Shown here in pieces: positions 31,826 to 45,262 of a DNA stretch of 64,000 bases; positions within the stretch are counted from its first letter, which is position 1, and each line of letters starts with the position of its first letter. The DNA comes from Nymphaea colorata (Eukaryota; Streptophyta; Magnoliopsida; Nymphaeales; Nymphaeaceae): positions 25,128,131 to 25,192,130 of the forward strand of contig NC_045140.1 of assembly GCF_008831285.2 (NCBI RefSeq), written 5' to 3'. The position numbers and the translations under genes were made by a program. Under the pieces are notes generated by a model. The model saw only the letters and a list, made by a program, of their open reading frames with translations. It was not told where the DNA came from and made no database searches.

Positions 31826-33175
31826 ATGAATGAAGTCAAGTGCTCTGTTTTGAGCAGCATTTTGTTACTTTATCCTGATTGTGAATGCTTTTAAATTCGG
31901 TTTCGTTATGGACTTCATTTTTAATAATTTTCAATGATTTGTAGCATTATGATATTTGTTATGTGGTAGCATAAGATCAGTCGTTTATCCAGGTACATTT
32001 ATCCTTGGTTACATGCGAACACGCTGCAAGACCAGCTTGGTTTGGAGTTTTCTAGTTGTTTGTAGGCCTGGGTGTCGGGCCGGCCCGAGACCCCAAACTC
32101 GAGCCCGGGCCTGGCCCGGTTTAAAAGAAAAATTTTTAAATATAAAATAAAGTTTTTAATATAAAATATATTTTTAATAATAAAATATATCATTATTAAA
32201 ACAAAAATAATATTAACTAACATACCAGCCGAATTGGGCCCCGTCGGGCCGACCCGGACTGGGCCGGGCGGGTGATTTATTCTGGCCCAAACCTGGGCCC
32301 GAATGGGCCTGGTACCCCGCCCGATGCCAGCCCTAGTTGTTTGCATGTTTTTAGTGGGTTGAGTGTTTTTCTTCTGTCATGGGATATGCTAGGCCCTATT
32401 TCTTATAACGACCTATTATTCTTTGTATGCATGACCTATGCAAACAAAAGTAAATAAAATTACTTTTACTAAATTTTTTATCTTAGCTTCACCAGTTAGG
32501 TATTTTGTTACGTTGGCATCACATAAACTGAGGTTAGTGCAATTGAGTTCAATGTTGACTTCACGTGCATGACCTATATGAGTTAAACAACACCTAGTGG
32601 TTACACTTGCATCTTGTTCTTCCATATGTAATTCTTTCCTATGTCTACAGTTGGAAATTGATATGTGCAAATGGCATTTTCATTTGACTAAGAATCTGGA
32701 AAAAATTATCAATGAAGTCAGCCGTCAAAGTTTCAGCAGCATTTTGTTAGTTCATTCTGAATGTGGATGTATTTAATTTGAGCTCCTTGTGCGTGTGTTG
32801 TTTGCTTAGTCTTACTTCTCATAATGTTTCAAACTTTTATGGTTCTAGGCTATAACTAAGATCAATCATTACTCAGGTACATGTATTCTTGGTTGCACGG
32901 GCACATGCTGCCACACCAGTTTGCTTCGAAGTTTTAGTGGGTTGCATTATGTTATTATTGTGTCATGGGATACATTATGTTATCACTTAATTCCTATAGC
33001 AACTTTTGAATGGCAACTTATGGAATTCCCTATGAATGGCTTATGCAAATAAAAATTAAGTAAAATTGAACTTTTATGTTACACATTTATGAATGGAAGT
33101 TCTGTTCACATCTTATTTGTTCAATACGTACAATTAGCAAATTATATATGCAAATGGCATATCCAACTTGCTGAT
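31826..33175 (+). repeat. Diverged tandem duplication
   Basis: Sequence at 31826-32685 recurs in the same order at about 32707-33175. Shared landmarks are AGCAGCATTTTGTTA, the TCAGGTACAT..TTGGTT..CATGC segment, TTTTAGTGGGTTG, TGTCATGGGATA and TATGCAAA followed by TGCAAATGGCAT. Copy 1 is longer partly because of the MITE at 32063-32335. No coding potential is seen in either copy. Confidence 0.65.
32063..32335. mobile_element. Non-autonomous hAT-like MITE with perfect 8-bp target duplication
   Basis: The element begins TAGGCCTGGGTGTCGGGC and ends ...GCCCGATGCCAGCCCTA, imperfect inverted repeats. It is flanked by GTTGTTTG on both sides (32055-32062 and 32336-32343). The ends are GC-rich (GGCCCGG blocks) and the middle is AT-rich, with no ORF. 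It sits in the first copy of a local tandem duplication. Confidence 0.82.
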
Positions 33176-34132
33176 GTTCTCATGAACGCAGCAATGTGAA
33201 AATGCAAAGTTTGTCTTACTTGAAGTGCTTCATGAAGTACATACTAAATAGATGTAAGGTGTCCTTTTTTTTTTTTTTTTTTTTTTTTTTTCCAAGCACT
33301 GCCAAACTGTGACCAGGATTCTTGGTCTACACTATTTGGTGGACTAGGAGGGTTGGGTCTATTGTTATTCTCTTTGAACCTGGTTCCTCGTTATGGTCCT
33401 CTATTTTCAAAGCTACTAAAAATGTAATTCATTGCCTCAGGAATCTGAAAGTACTTTAAAGTCTTATCATCAAGTTCCGTTTTGTTCTCTTTATAGACAA
33501 TTAAGGAGTATCTGTTCATTTTTCACTGTTGAGAGTGATCCATATCTGGTTAGTTTTTAGGCATATTTACATGTTTAGTAACATGCAACTTGTTTAGTGA
33601 ATAATTAGATGTACAGTGTGAAGTCACCATCACGAGCTTTGTAAATCAATGACAGTCAACAGACATTACCAGAGAGATGGCTAAGTAACCCAGATTCCTT
33701 GGATCAGTCAGGCAGGAGCAGGAACTAAGGTGAAGTTGCCTGGAAGCATCTCTTGAAAAAGCCAAATAGATGCCCAAAACAGATTCATCAACTTGGTACT
33801 CTCTAAGGAAGTGCATGTTTTGACCAATACCAAAACCCGGTACTTGCTCTTGACATGGTCTTTTTGTTCCTTATGAACAAATCTCAGGCTATACTTGGAG
33901 CACTAGAAGTATGCTCTGGAGAACTATGTCCTGGCTTTCAAAGAATTATTTTGTCTAGAATTTCTAGATTGCTTAAATGACTTTTCTTTGGTTCTGGCAT
34001 TACTTAATGTCCTTGAACTTTTTGTGGACATTTTGAGTTGCTAGATACCAAATGTTTGACATGCTTCTAGATTTGAAATTAGTCTGGCTTGCAGGAGAGC
34101 TCAGAGCAGAAATGCTACTTATACACATTTTG

Positions 34133-34210
34133 ATGGCATAATTTATTTGATAAATTCGTCTTCTAGGGCATATGGCATAATTTATTTGATAAATTCGTCT
34201 TCTTGGGCAT
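34133..34210 (+). repeat. 39-bp tandem repeat, two copies
   Basis: The unit containing GGCATAATTTATTTGATAAA is present at 34133-34171 and 34172-34210, with one substitution (TTCTAGGG against TTCTTGGG). Confidence 0.85.
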
Positions 34211-36388
34211 ATGTCATCAATAGAATTCCCAGGTCACTCAGATTAGTGGTCATGTATTGAATAGACTTTAATCCCAATTTATTTGACCCATTATACATAG
34301 TATAAGGATGTGTCCATATGTGGTCATTTTCCCTACATGAGTTGATCCGAGGTCATTTATATAGATAGTGCTATTTTCCATCTGCTGAAGCTTTCGTAAT
34401 TATGCACGTCTATTGACTTCATGGTTTCTCATTTCTGAAGCTGGAGCCATGTGCCATAAGGAGCTTTATTTCAGTCTTGCTAGATGCTCCCCATGTTGGG
34501 ATTAACTTTGTTCTGCAGGAAATTTTTGGAAAGCATTAAAACTGAAACAGGTCCATGAGCTCCAGCTTTTTGTGAGGTACAAAGTATTTCTTCTCCTTGT
34601 ATTAGTGAGAAACACATGATCATAGTAGCGTTCACCTTTTATTATTAAAGCTAAAGATATGCCTTCGGAATTGGGGAAAGTGTAAATAAATCAAACATAG
34701 TTCTGGCAGTGGTAAGAGTCTGAATTTGTGATTGTTAGCACAGTGGAGGATCCACTTCTTTCCTGAAAAAGGTACTTGGAACATCTGGCTTTTTCTGTTC
34801 TTACATTTCTTGATTTCATCATAAGCTGGCAGCATTGCAACTTAAGCTGTATGATATCATTACTGCTAGTATGATAGATTAGCATTTCATTGTCGTACTT
34901 ACTGCTTCCTGCTTTGGAATCATGTGGTCCTTCCTGGTCTTCTGTTTTCATTTTCTGTGTTTAACGTGACCTTCATCGTCAAGCGGCAGAAGGTGAAGTT
35001 TTTATGCTGTCTACTTGAATCAATTGTGAAAATCTTGCTAATTATTGTGCCTATTGTTTGTTGGTCATGAATTTTATCTTTTTCCTGTTTCTGCCAAAGC
35101 AATGCGGTTGGGCCTTTCAGTTATATGACTTCCTTGAACTGAGTGACGCATTCTCTGATTCTTGCACTACATTAATTGGAGCCTTGTGGTTCGTAGACAA
35201 TGCTCTTCTTAGCTGAATCGTTTGCACTTTGCAGACGGCACATGGTATTTCTTGAAAAAGAAGCCATTATTTGTTTCTGAATAAGAAGCCATTATTTGTT
35301 TCAAACCGTGCTATAGAAAACAGAAATTTATTGGGTTGTGAATATAATTATATTTTTAAAAATAAAAAATATTGAAAATAATAAGAAAGAAAAAAATTTA
35401 ACATATTTGGACAATAATAACACCCTTCTATGGGCTGATGAAATGAATCGATTTCTCATTTCCGGATGAATAATCAGCTGATTCAGGGCAAATGGATAAT
35501 GTGTGTGTGTATGTGTCAGTGAGAGAGAGAGAGATTGAGAGTTTTTTTACTTCGAGTCAAAGAAAGTCAGAGACATATCTGTACCTTGTGCTTCTTGCAG
35601 CACTTAGTACAGTAAGGACATGAAAATTCGCCTCAAAAGCCTCCCTTCCACAAAACAGACTGTAAGTAGTGAGTCAAAGGTTGAAACTTTTAAGGTCTGG
35701 ATTTCATTTTGCAACCAGTGGCTGTGTCAGATGGTCCTTCTCTTCAGTCCTTGTACTTGTGATTCTGCTGTTTCGCTCATTTCCTATAGATGCTCAAATT
35801 TAAAGATTGATTCCAGCAGAAAATGGGTGGTGATAATATACTTTTCTCTTTTTCCCGGATCCAGCTTTTGATTTCCAACATCAAAAGCGGGTCTCTTTTC
35901 TTTTGATGGCAAAATAACTTTTTGACTTTTTGCAGTTTTACTCTGCAAGTAATTATCATATTTCTACCTCCCCGGGGACTCAGACACGCACTTGCATTTG
36001 AAATCATATTCATAGGAAAAAGTTTTGACATTCTATGGAAGAATTTTGACATGTTGCTGCACCGGGAAGGCTTATTCTGTGTGTGTTATTTTCTTGCATT
36101 GTAAAGGAAAAAAAAAAAGAGAGAGAACACCTTAGATAGAAAGACTCAGCCAAATTGATCTGTTAAAAAAGTTAGGGTTTCCATTCATGTTGTGATGCAG
36201 TTCAAGGCCTTAAAAACCCTAGAATTAAGAGGATTGGGGAGCTTTCGGGTCTTCTTCAGGTCGTGGGTTGTTAACCTCTTTTTCATTAAAAAAAAAACAA
36301 AACAACAACAACTAGGGTTGCAAATGTGGACTTGTATGAGGTTTTTGTCATTTTCTATTGTACGGGGGCATCTGACTGTGGCCTGAAC

Positions 36389-36487
36389 TCCGGCTTATTT
36401 TGCAGTCTCAAACTTGAACCATTTTTCATCGTCACTTAATTCCGGCGTATTTTAGTCTCAAAACCGAACCATTTTTCATCATCACTG
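36389..36487 (+). repeat. 52-bp tandem repeat, two copies
   Basis: TCCGGCTTATTTTGCAGTCT... at 36389 and TCCGGCGTATTTTAGTCT... at 36441 share GAACCATTTTTCATC. The copies are diverged, so the duplication is not very recent. Confidence 0.75.
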
Positions 36488-37352
36488 TCGACCTGAAGAA
36501 GCTTCGACTTTCGCCAACTGAAAGGACAAGCAACGGGGGAGAACCGAAAGACATCTTTATCCGAAAGCCTGAGACCACATGTGTCTTGGGTATTAATTTA
36601 TTTAACCGCCGCTTATTGGAAAGAACGTTCACGAATTTGACGGGCTCAAAAAACGCGTGAAAAGAAGCTTCTGGTGTATATCATTGATAACTGAACCAGC
36701 CAACAAATCTCTAAATTAATGCCAATCATATTAATGACTAAATCCAAGCAGATTAATGTCGAAAATATTAAATGATTGTGTGGAGAACAATTAATCTTCC
36801 CATAATTAATGCTTTTGAGGGCCTCGTTCACTTGACTTGCTGTCCTGATAGTCAATCCAAGCTTTTCAAAGTTTAAAAGCGCCACCAATTGGAAAACTTC
36901 TTTTTCACCTCCATGGAAATTACCGAACAAAGTAAAAGTAATATATTAGGGACTGATGATTTATAGGCAAAATAAATGACAACTTGCATTGCTTCCCAGA
37001 AATACCAACCCCTGTATGCTTACCGTTTTCAAAGTTTGCTCTTTTAGTTTAGAATTTTATCACCTTCTTACCTGTTCTTACCTGTTATATCCCTAGAAAG
37101 GAGGCAACGGATGGAGGTCGGAGAAATTACTTAAGGGCCCAATGAACCGAGAATGGTTGGCTCATCTGAAAAAAATTTGACTTGATCCTCAATGAATTAG
37201 AGCCAATAATGGTTGATTGGTTCATTTGAAAAAATTCGACTTGATCATTGAATTCGAGTATATCTAAACTAGAGGCTTTATGTATATGTATTTGTGGATT
37301 TCTCAGTTCAGATCCTCCAACTAACAGTGGGACTATTTTTATTTTTTATTTT

Positions 37353-37510
37353 TCATTAGGAGGGCGGAACTATAACTTCAAAATTTTAACAGTGACAAAG
37401 TATAATTTTCAATTTTTTTATATAGGATAAATGATCTTTTCTAAAAGTACATGTAATTTTTTTTTTTGAAAAAATTGATGCAGTGGCCATGGCCCCTACC
37501 GCCTCCTGAC
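37353..37510 (+). repeat. Dispersed GGGCGGAGCC repeat, second copy
   Basis: It shares GGGCGGAACT, the motif TTTTTATATAGGATAAATGAT and GGCCATGGCCCCT with the copy at 55.7 kb. The right end is CCGCCTCCTG. Confidence 0.4.
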
Positions 37511-38132
37511 TGTGCCTTTGCCTTCATCTCTCATAGAACACTGTATGTGCATTGAGGGGCTGTGATTTGATGAAGCTCAAATTGACTGGAGGATTTCAGT
37601 TTATAATATATATATATATATATTCTTGAATGAAGTTGATCATGTTGGTAAACTCGAGGTGTAAAGCCGATATCGTGAAATCATATCTGTCAACAAGACA
37701 CTGGCCGAATCCGAACCCCTGGCTAGCTCAAGATTCAAGCGTTGAACAAGCACTCAAGAATCAAGCGTTGAACAAGCACTGAAGATTATTGGATGTTGGT
37801 TTAGGACACCTAAGACTTGTCCCCGCAAAGAATGCAGGTACGAAGGGCAACCTTCTCCTCGATGGGGAAAGGGGAAAAGTAGCAATTTAGGCATAAAATA
37901 GGATTTTCATTCAGTACTGGCAGGAAGGCTTTAGTCTCTCTCTATCTCTGTCTCTGCTCCAGGTTTGGGGTTACTGCAAAGTAGCGTGACACCCGCTGCA
38001 CTATCTCTCCGTGCTCTTCTGCTTGGACGATACTTACTGATAAATATTCTCCTTTTGTTTATTGTTAGAGTATTTTGAATGTCATTTCATACACTATTCG
38101 CTTTGCTAAAAGTAAAACAGGTCCCGGTACGC

Positions 38133-38154
38133 ATATATATATATATATATATAT

Positions 38155-38200
<46 letters not shown>
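38133..38200. repeat. Compound microsatellite (AT)n-(GA)n
   Basis: AT dinucleotides 38133-38154 pass directly into 45 bases of GA (38156-38200). A similar AT-then-GA junction occurs at 991-1061. Confidence 0.9.
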
Positions 38201-38203
<3 letters not shown>

Positions 38204-40906
38204 CCCGACCTAGCAGCAACATTTGATTCGACTAAAATCGGCAGCTCGCCTAAAATTGAAAAGAAGGAATTTGACCTTTATTTTATATACATTATTAGGT
38301 GGCTGCAATATTTTAAGCAGTAAATGGACAATTCATTAGAATTTGTTTGGACCTATAAGTCATCATTTACTTTAGTTTTCACTTTTCTTGCTCCAACTTC
38401 TTCTTTTGAAATCGTTCATGTGAAATCAAATTTCTAAAATCAACTGGTTCAAACGGATCTAACCCTCTCTAACTGATGAGGCTGGTTTTCTAAGACCCCA
38501 TTCGTTTATGTTAGATGCCGCTGTAAAAAGGACGGAGAATTTGCTGTCAAATGACAAACCTATGGGAAAGGGAGAGAGGTGGACTTTTCCCGTAAAAATG
38601 GCGTGTCGAAGAAAATTAGCAGTACTCATGTAAGCGCCGGAAATATTTTCCAATCTGTTCTGTTGCCTGCGATGCAGGAAAGTTATTATTTTCCTGGCAA
38701 ATGACTAGTTTTGATAGTAAAAAATCCACCTTGTCAGGCAAGCGACGAAGTCTCTTAACTTGACTGCGGTTTTCCTGTTAAGAAAAAGAAAGAAGTTAAA
38801 TAAATTTGCATTTTGCTCAAAATTTTTGGGTCACCAATTACATGGATTTGGATTCTTCATATGAACACAACTCATTGACCAAACTTTATTTTTTGGAGAA
38901 ACCATGACATGATTGTTTGATATGGAGGATCACATCATGATCATCATCCCATACATAAAAATTTTCCAGAGAAGAAGATAAGTACCAATAATTGTCAACC
39001 ATCAGTCAAAAGTCTACTGGCACTGAACTTGTTTTTTTTTAGCAAAAGAAGTTAAAATACTTCAAATAATTAATTATATAATCTACCCTCCTCTCCTTTC
39101 CCTTCCATCAGATTCCATGATCAACCCTTTGTTCATGGACTCTACTGTTTAGGCCAAAATGATGAGCTGACCCATTTGATGTGTAGTGCTTTGGTTCATG
39201 AAGCCAACTAACACAATCGTTCTGATACCCATCTAATTACTTTTGAGTGTCTTCTTTTTTCTTAAATCATGATAAAGAAGACTTTCTTACCAAACCTCAA
39301 TGACAAGCAAAACTTCTTCATATGTCTGACATGGATGCTAACAAGTCAACAACTAAAGAAATGGAGAATTATTGAGGGAGATCTTGACTTTTAGAGTTCA
39401 AACAAGAGACGTGTGCCAGTGACAAAATCTTGTGTTAATTGTATAGTGCTTTAGGTGTTTCAGAGCCAAGTTGAGAACAGCATCAGGAAAAGCCTATAAA
39501 CACTAGGACCATATTATGCTAACCGATGTCAACCCAGAATTTTGTAGATAATGTATTTTAGTCAATAATCATATGGGGGCAGTTCATAAAAGATCACTTC
39601 TTAGTCGTATATATATAGCATTACATAAAATCATACTAATTCCCTTGTTTTAGATTAAAAGCAATAGACGAGTAAATTGCAGGACTGACCTCTCTTGGAG
39701 GTCTTCTAGTGATCAGAACTTGATCTTCATATGGAAATACGAGATCTGGCAATGGAATGCATGTCATTGGACTCTTTTTGCTCTCATTACCTGTTCGAAG
39801 TTTAAAAAAGGATAATGACTGAACTGTAAAATGAAAAAAAAAAAACGAGTTCCTCGATGTGGGCAGGCCAAATTTCTGTTCTTCCTTTTAGATGCGTTTA
39901 TACTTGAAGTTCTTTGGACGATATCTTGTAATTAGTCATCTTTAATACTGCATATTCCGACTGCATGAGAAAATTAATGCATTACTTTGGAAAATCAATC
40001 AATGAAGACTCTGTACATCAACAACCCTCAACTACCCTGCTGCGCAGGTCATGCAAGAATCTAGGAGAGAATTTTGGAGACAAGCAGTTTGGCCCTTTGA
40101 GTTCCTAAAAGAAGGAGAGAAGGTTAGCTATCTAACAAAAGCCACTTCTGTGTTTGAATGTCACTTTCTTGGAAGAAAAGAAAAAAGAAAATCTAGTCTT
40201 GATTTCTCTAAAAACTGGGGAGGCAAGAAGAGAAGAAAAACACAAAAAACTTCTATCAAAGTCCATGTGCTTGTCTTTCTGTTTGTTTTACATAAATACG
40301 CAGAACAAGTAAAGGAGAAAAGGACGCTGTAAAGGAGAAGAAGAAGGATTTGTCAAAACTTTGACAAATTGGTATGTCAAACAAGATGATGTCATGGAAA
40401 CGATACGAACGACCTACCGTCAAAACAGAAGCAAACAATGCAACGCCAGGTGAGCAGTAAATAACTGAACCAATAATTCACGAACTTTTAACTGGTGACA
40501 AATTTAACTTTAGGTTATGAAAAAGCTTTGATGGGCTACACATCATGTTCTTCGTCCTCATCCTAAAACGAACTTTCCACGAAAGCGTTGAAATAATCCT
40601 CCCCCGGCAAAGATGGCGTCCTCTTGGCCCTGCCCTCTGTTCAAGGAAAACTTCCAACTTGTAAAGGAAAAAAATAGAGAACATGTGGCATGATCCGGAT
40701 AGGACTAAAGGAGGGAATAAGTAGCAGACTTTTAAAAAAATGTGATATATGATCATCCAGACGATGTCCAGAGCAAAACATTAATGTCATATTGTAGGTG
40801 GCAGGAAGATGTAGCTGGTTGGCATGATCGAGAAGTTCTTCGAGTTAAGGATGCCAAAAATTTCGCTCAGACACTCGTATATGCATCTCTTCGTGCGATT
40901 TGAAAA

Positions 40907-40973
<67 letters not shown>
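40907..40973. repeat. Compound microsatellite (GT)n-(AT)n
   Basis: Five GT units run into about 28 uninterrupted AT units, the longest dinucleotide tract in the window. Confidence 0.9.
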
Positions 40974-40976
<3 letters not shown>

Positions 40977-43053
40977 AGCAGTTGGATTAGAAAATTACAT
41001 TAACCTTTTTCCAGCTGACAAATCATGACCTGTCAAAGGCAAAAATGGACAACTTGATATACCAGGTGCATAGAAAAAAACAAGATAAGATAATCAACGT
41101 ACCAAGCCACCTTCTAAGTAAATGGAATAAGAGTATAAGAGATAAAAGAAATTAATTCAAAATGTTCTATATGGTTTCCTTGTAGGAATTATCTTGGCAA
41201 GTTGAGAGATAGAGACATCAAAATTTACATAGATGCAACTTTGTAAGTGTAGACTACCAGCAAGTTAACTCAATTGAGTTGGTAGTTATAAATCACCAAC
41301 TCCAACTTATATATAGACCTTCAACAAGTTAACTGATTGAATTGTCGCAGTCCTAAGTCCCAGCTCCTTCCAACCCAACTAATAAATAGCAAAAAGATTG
41401 GATGAAAAATAAAATCATAGTAACCGACCCGGTCCATGTCTAATGCAGAGCCAAATTTAAGCAAAAATTTTGTTTGGGGGAGTGGGGAGTGAAAACATGA
41501 TAAATAAATAGCCTTCCGGCATCATTCCACTCTAGATCACAGCTTTCACTTTCGTTTTCACAATGAAGAAAGAAAAGAAAAATCAACTTTATAAAAGGTT
41601 CACGTATATACATTTATCGCCATTGTCCAAAAGCATATGTTCATGTTATGACAGCAAAGGACACACATTGCCCTCCACCTTTAAAACATGATGACATACT
41701 TTCATAAACAATCAAAGCCACTAGAATAAGATTTTCCATGTTGACCTGCTTGAATTGATGCTGAGCGAAAGGAGAACACATAACCTCTTTAGTTGGTAGT
41801 GCCGCTTCCTAGGCAATAATATATAGTGTGCGTGTGCATTATATATATAATACCAATTTCTCTACCAAAAGAATGAGAATAGTTTATCTAGGTCAAACAG
41901 GTGACGCCTAGGGTTGGGATGACTGCTTCACGTCCGTATCGAGCTAGCAACAAGTACTGCCAGGCCTAGCTATATATGAAAAACTTGGTGCTCCTGTATG
42001 GGTGTGGAATATGTCTGGTTTTGGCGTTGAAATTTCAGATCTAAGTCGAGCCACCAACTTCTGATTTAATATTCTGACAAGACGTCAGTAGGCGAACTCT
42101 GGCGCATCTCAGCGGCCTTGGGATTTAAGTCGAAGGAGTCAGATCTTTTTAGGAAATCTAAAACTTATGTTACGAGCGATGTAAATTAAATAAAGAAAAA
42201 AAACCAATAAAAAATAAAAAAATTTGAAAAAAATACTAGGTAATATAAACAGTTCCAAAGTAATTACTACAGTAAAAAAGTACAGATATGTTTGAACGGA
42301 AGAACCACAATATTAGAGCTTAAAACAAGTGTACACCGCTGCACCCTAAAAACAATTCAACCGCTTCAAGCTCAAACTTCAGGTAGAGCTTAAATATTCT
42401 GACCAATGTTATATGATGAATAAAGTAACCAAGAACGTCATCGTTATCACCAAGCTTGGTCGTGGCAATTATTGTCATCTATAAGAAACACACCATAATT
42501 GATGCGTGTGATCCCAAAGCTTTAAAATTTGTACGTATAAGTACGTATATAATTCGAATGCGAATTTCAGCAGAAAATTCATATGAAAGCTACATTTTTG
42601 AACTAGATTCCTTTAATGCAGTCAAGTAAGGTTAAGAAACAAGTGGATCTAAAGCTAAGATTTGGTATGTGGAAAGGGCAGGCTGCATTTCCGGGTTACA
42701 TGAATTTGAATTTGCAAGCAATTAGTATGAAACTTTTCCTTCTGGTGCATGATAACTGAAATGTCCATATCATCGAGCTTATATGACCCGAGCATACATA
42801 ACTCGGGATCCACTCATTTGTTTAAACAGGCAGGCCAGTTTATACGTTTAGTTTCACGACTCGTTTAATGGATACGATGAGCTCGACCCGAGGTCAGACA
42901 ATTCGAGTTAGAATCAACATTTAGTATTTCAACTCGTTGTGCAGTTGTACATGATGCTGTTGGGTATTATCTAGATCTTTGAAATTCTTGTTTCCTTTTT
43001 TATTTCCATGTATCTAAAATATAATGTCATATGCAGATTGCCTTTGCTTCAAA

Positions 43054-43069
43054 ACACACACACACACAT

Positions 43070-43105
<36 letters not shown>
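43054..43105. repeat. Compound microsatellite (CA)n-(TA)n
   Basis: CA units interrupted once by TA, then a pure TA tract to 43105. Confidence 0.88.
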
Positions 43106-45129
43106 CAAAGAAGGAAATGATTATATTTATCTTCAAAGAAAATCCTTGCCGAGAATTTCCGAAGACAGAGATTCGCTAGTACGTCGGCAGGTCGCGAAGA
43201 CGAAGGAAACCTGACGTCAGTGGCGTTGAAACGCAAGTATTAATGTGGCGGTGGCGTCTTCATATTGGTTGTTAGAGAATTGAATGTACGTCCTGCCACG
43301 ATTGGGAATTCAATATGACCGAGGACAGCGCTTCCTTATCTTCTTTACCTAGTGGACGCAACCCAAGTTTATTCCCGCCTCTAAAGACGCCAACCACAAA
43401 CCTTGGATACTCCTCTCTCTTTAACATCCTTTACGATATATATATATATATATATATAAATATAATGTTCTCAAAATTTAATTGCACCCTTGTTTAACTT
43501 TTTGAATTTGACGACATGAATGTGATCTAGGTCATATTTTATTTTACAGGATTCCACTATTAGATTGAAGGTAAAAAAAAAAAAAAAACTCCAGGGATCT
43601 CTATATTTTCAAGATTAAACAGCCGCCCATACAATATAGCTTGTAGAAGAACCAAATTCTGTGCGTGTACGTTCGTGTTTGTGCCTGTGCATGTGTGGCT
43701 GTGGGCGCCCGTGCAATCCTATTGTTACAAATGAACTTTTGGATGCGAGAAGGAAATGTCGGACTAAGAAACCTAGCATTAACATTATATAGCTTGTGGA
43801 TTTTTTCATTTGGGTTTGGATAGAGAAATACTCATTCCTCTCACAACGCATGCATTGTGTTTGATTATATCCACCATATACATTGTGTCGAACAATCGTG
43901 ATTAGACAGAGGACAAGATGGCCCAAAGATTTCAGCCCATATATATATATATGTGTGTGTCCCTTTAAGTACAAGACTTACAAAAAATCATCTTAGCTGT
44001 TGGTTTTTCAAGATGAAAAGCTGGGAGAAAATTAATGAGAAATCGAACAAATGACATGCTCGTGCCTCCTGCTCAATTTTTTTGAAGGGTGGGGAGGTTG
44101 GAGCAAGAGAGAGAAAAAGAAAAAGAAAGAGAAGTGTATATGCTGATTTTTGTAAATACTTCCGAGGTAGGATCCGTTTACAAATATAAACTTCAACCTA
44201 AATTGATGGATCCGGCCGAAACTACTCCCCTGGATGCCAACAAATCCTGCTATCCAGAGTTCTAAATTGAGAAACTGCTCGGAAGAGCAGCCACTGATAC
44301 ACTCTCATGCTAAAGATTGATGAACTTTCCAACGTTTCTGGATTTTCCTGCCATTCATATGAATTGGACCTCCCACTGAAGAGATAACCTGGGAATTCAT
44401 GAAGCTAGTGGGACTATAAGTTCGACAAGTGTGCACCATGCCTCGTGTGAAAAGGTTAAAGGCTGGCGTAGTCCCCAGTAAACAGTCGGGGCAAAAGGAG
44501 TTTACTTACCAAAAGTATCTTCTGGGTACGAGACTGCTATGCACAAAAGGAGCTCGATCCGGATCCGTAAAAATTACAGAATTTCCGTATTATTTTGGAC
44601 TTTGGTCCCTGTCATGGGACTTTACTAATTAGAAACCAGCCAACTTAGAGAAAATGTTATTCTCTTCTTATTGAATAGTAAGCCAGATTGGGTTGGGCTG
44701 ACGATCTTTTAATCCCCTTTTGAAAATCCTGACAGCCTATAAGCAATTCAATGTCAGAAGCCATACAGCAGAGGGGAACAGTCAACACTGGAAAAGGTTA
44801 AGGAACAAAACAGATGAAGAACAGTTTCTTTCCCCAGTCCAAAATGAAGTACTCAGATAGAGAACTGTGGAGATATAACAACAGAAGCACCACTTTTTTC
44901 TGTTTCTGTTCCAAACGAGATGCATTGAAATTTGAAAGATAGTTGCAAGTGCTGCAAAAATGGTTGTCGGAAAACTTTTTGGGAACGCCAAAATCAATAA
45001 CAGTAGTACCCATATGCTAAAAGCTCAAAACCTGTCTTTCTTCGTTTTGATCCTTTGTTCTCGAAATAAAGGAAAACCATGCATGTGACATGAATTCACT
45101 TGTATGATGTCTGGTCGTTCTTGCACACA

Positions 45130-45262
45130 AGAGAGAACGTTTTGCTTACTTTGGTTGAGGAGAAACAGTGACGAGATTCGAACTGGTGACAACCTCTCTG
45201 GCTGGTGACGTCGACGAGTTGCCCCTACCAAATGAACAGATTCTATGGCCGAGTCTTTTTCC
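45130..45262 (-). mobile_element. Possible tRNA-derived SINE-like fragment
   Basis: On the minus strand, TTTGGTAGGGGCAACTCG resembles a polymerase III A box. About 45 bases further, CACCAGTTCGAATCTCG matches the B-box consensus GTTCGAATC. It cannot fold as a tRNA, and no target duplication or poly-A tail was established. Confidence 0.25.
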
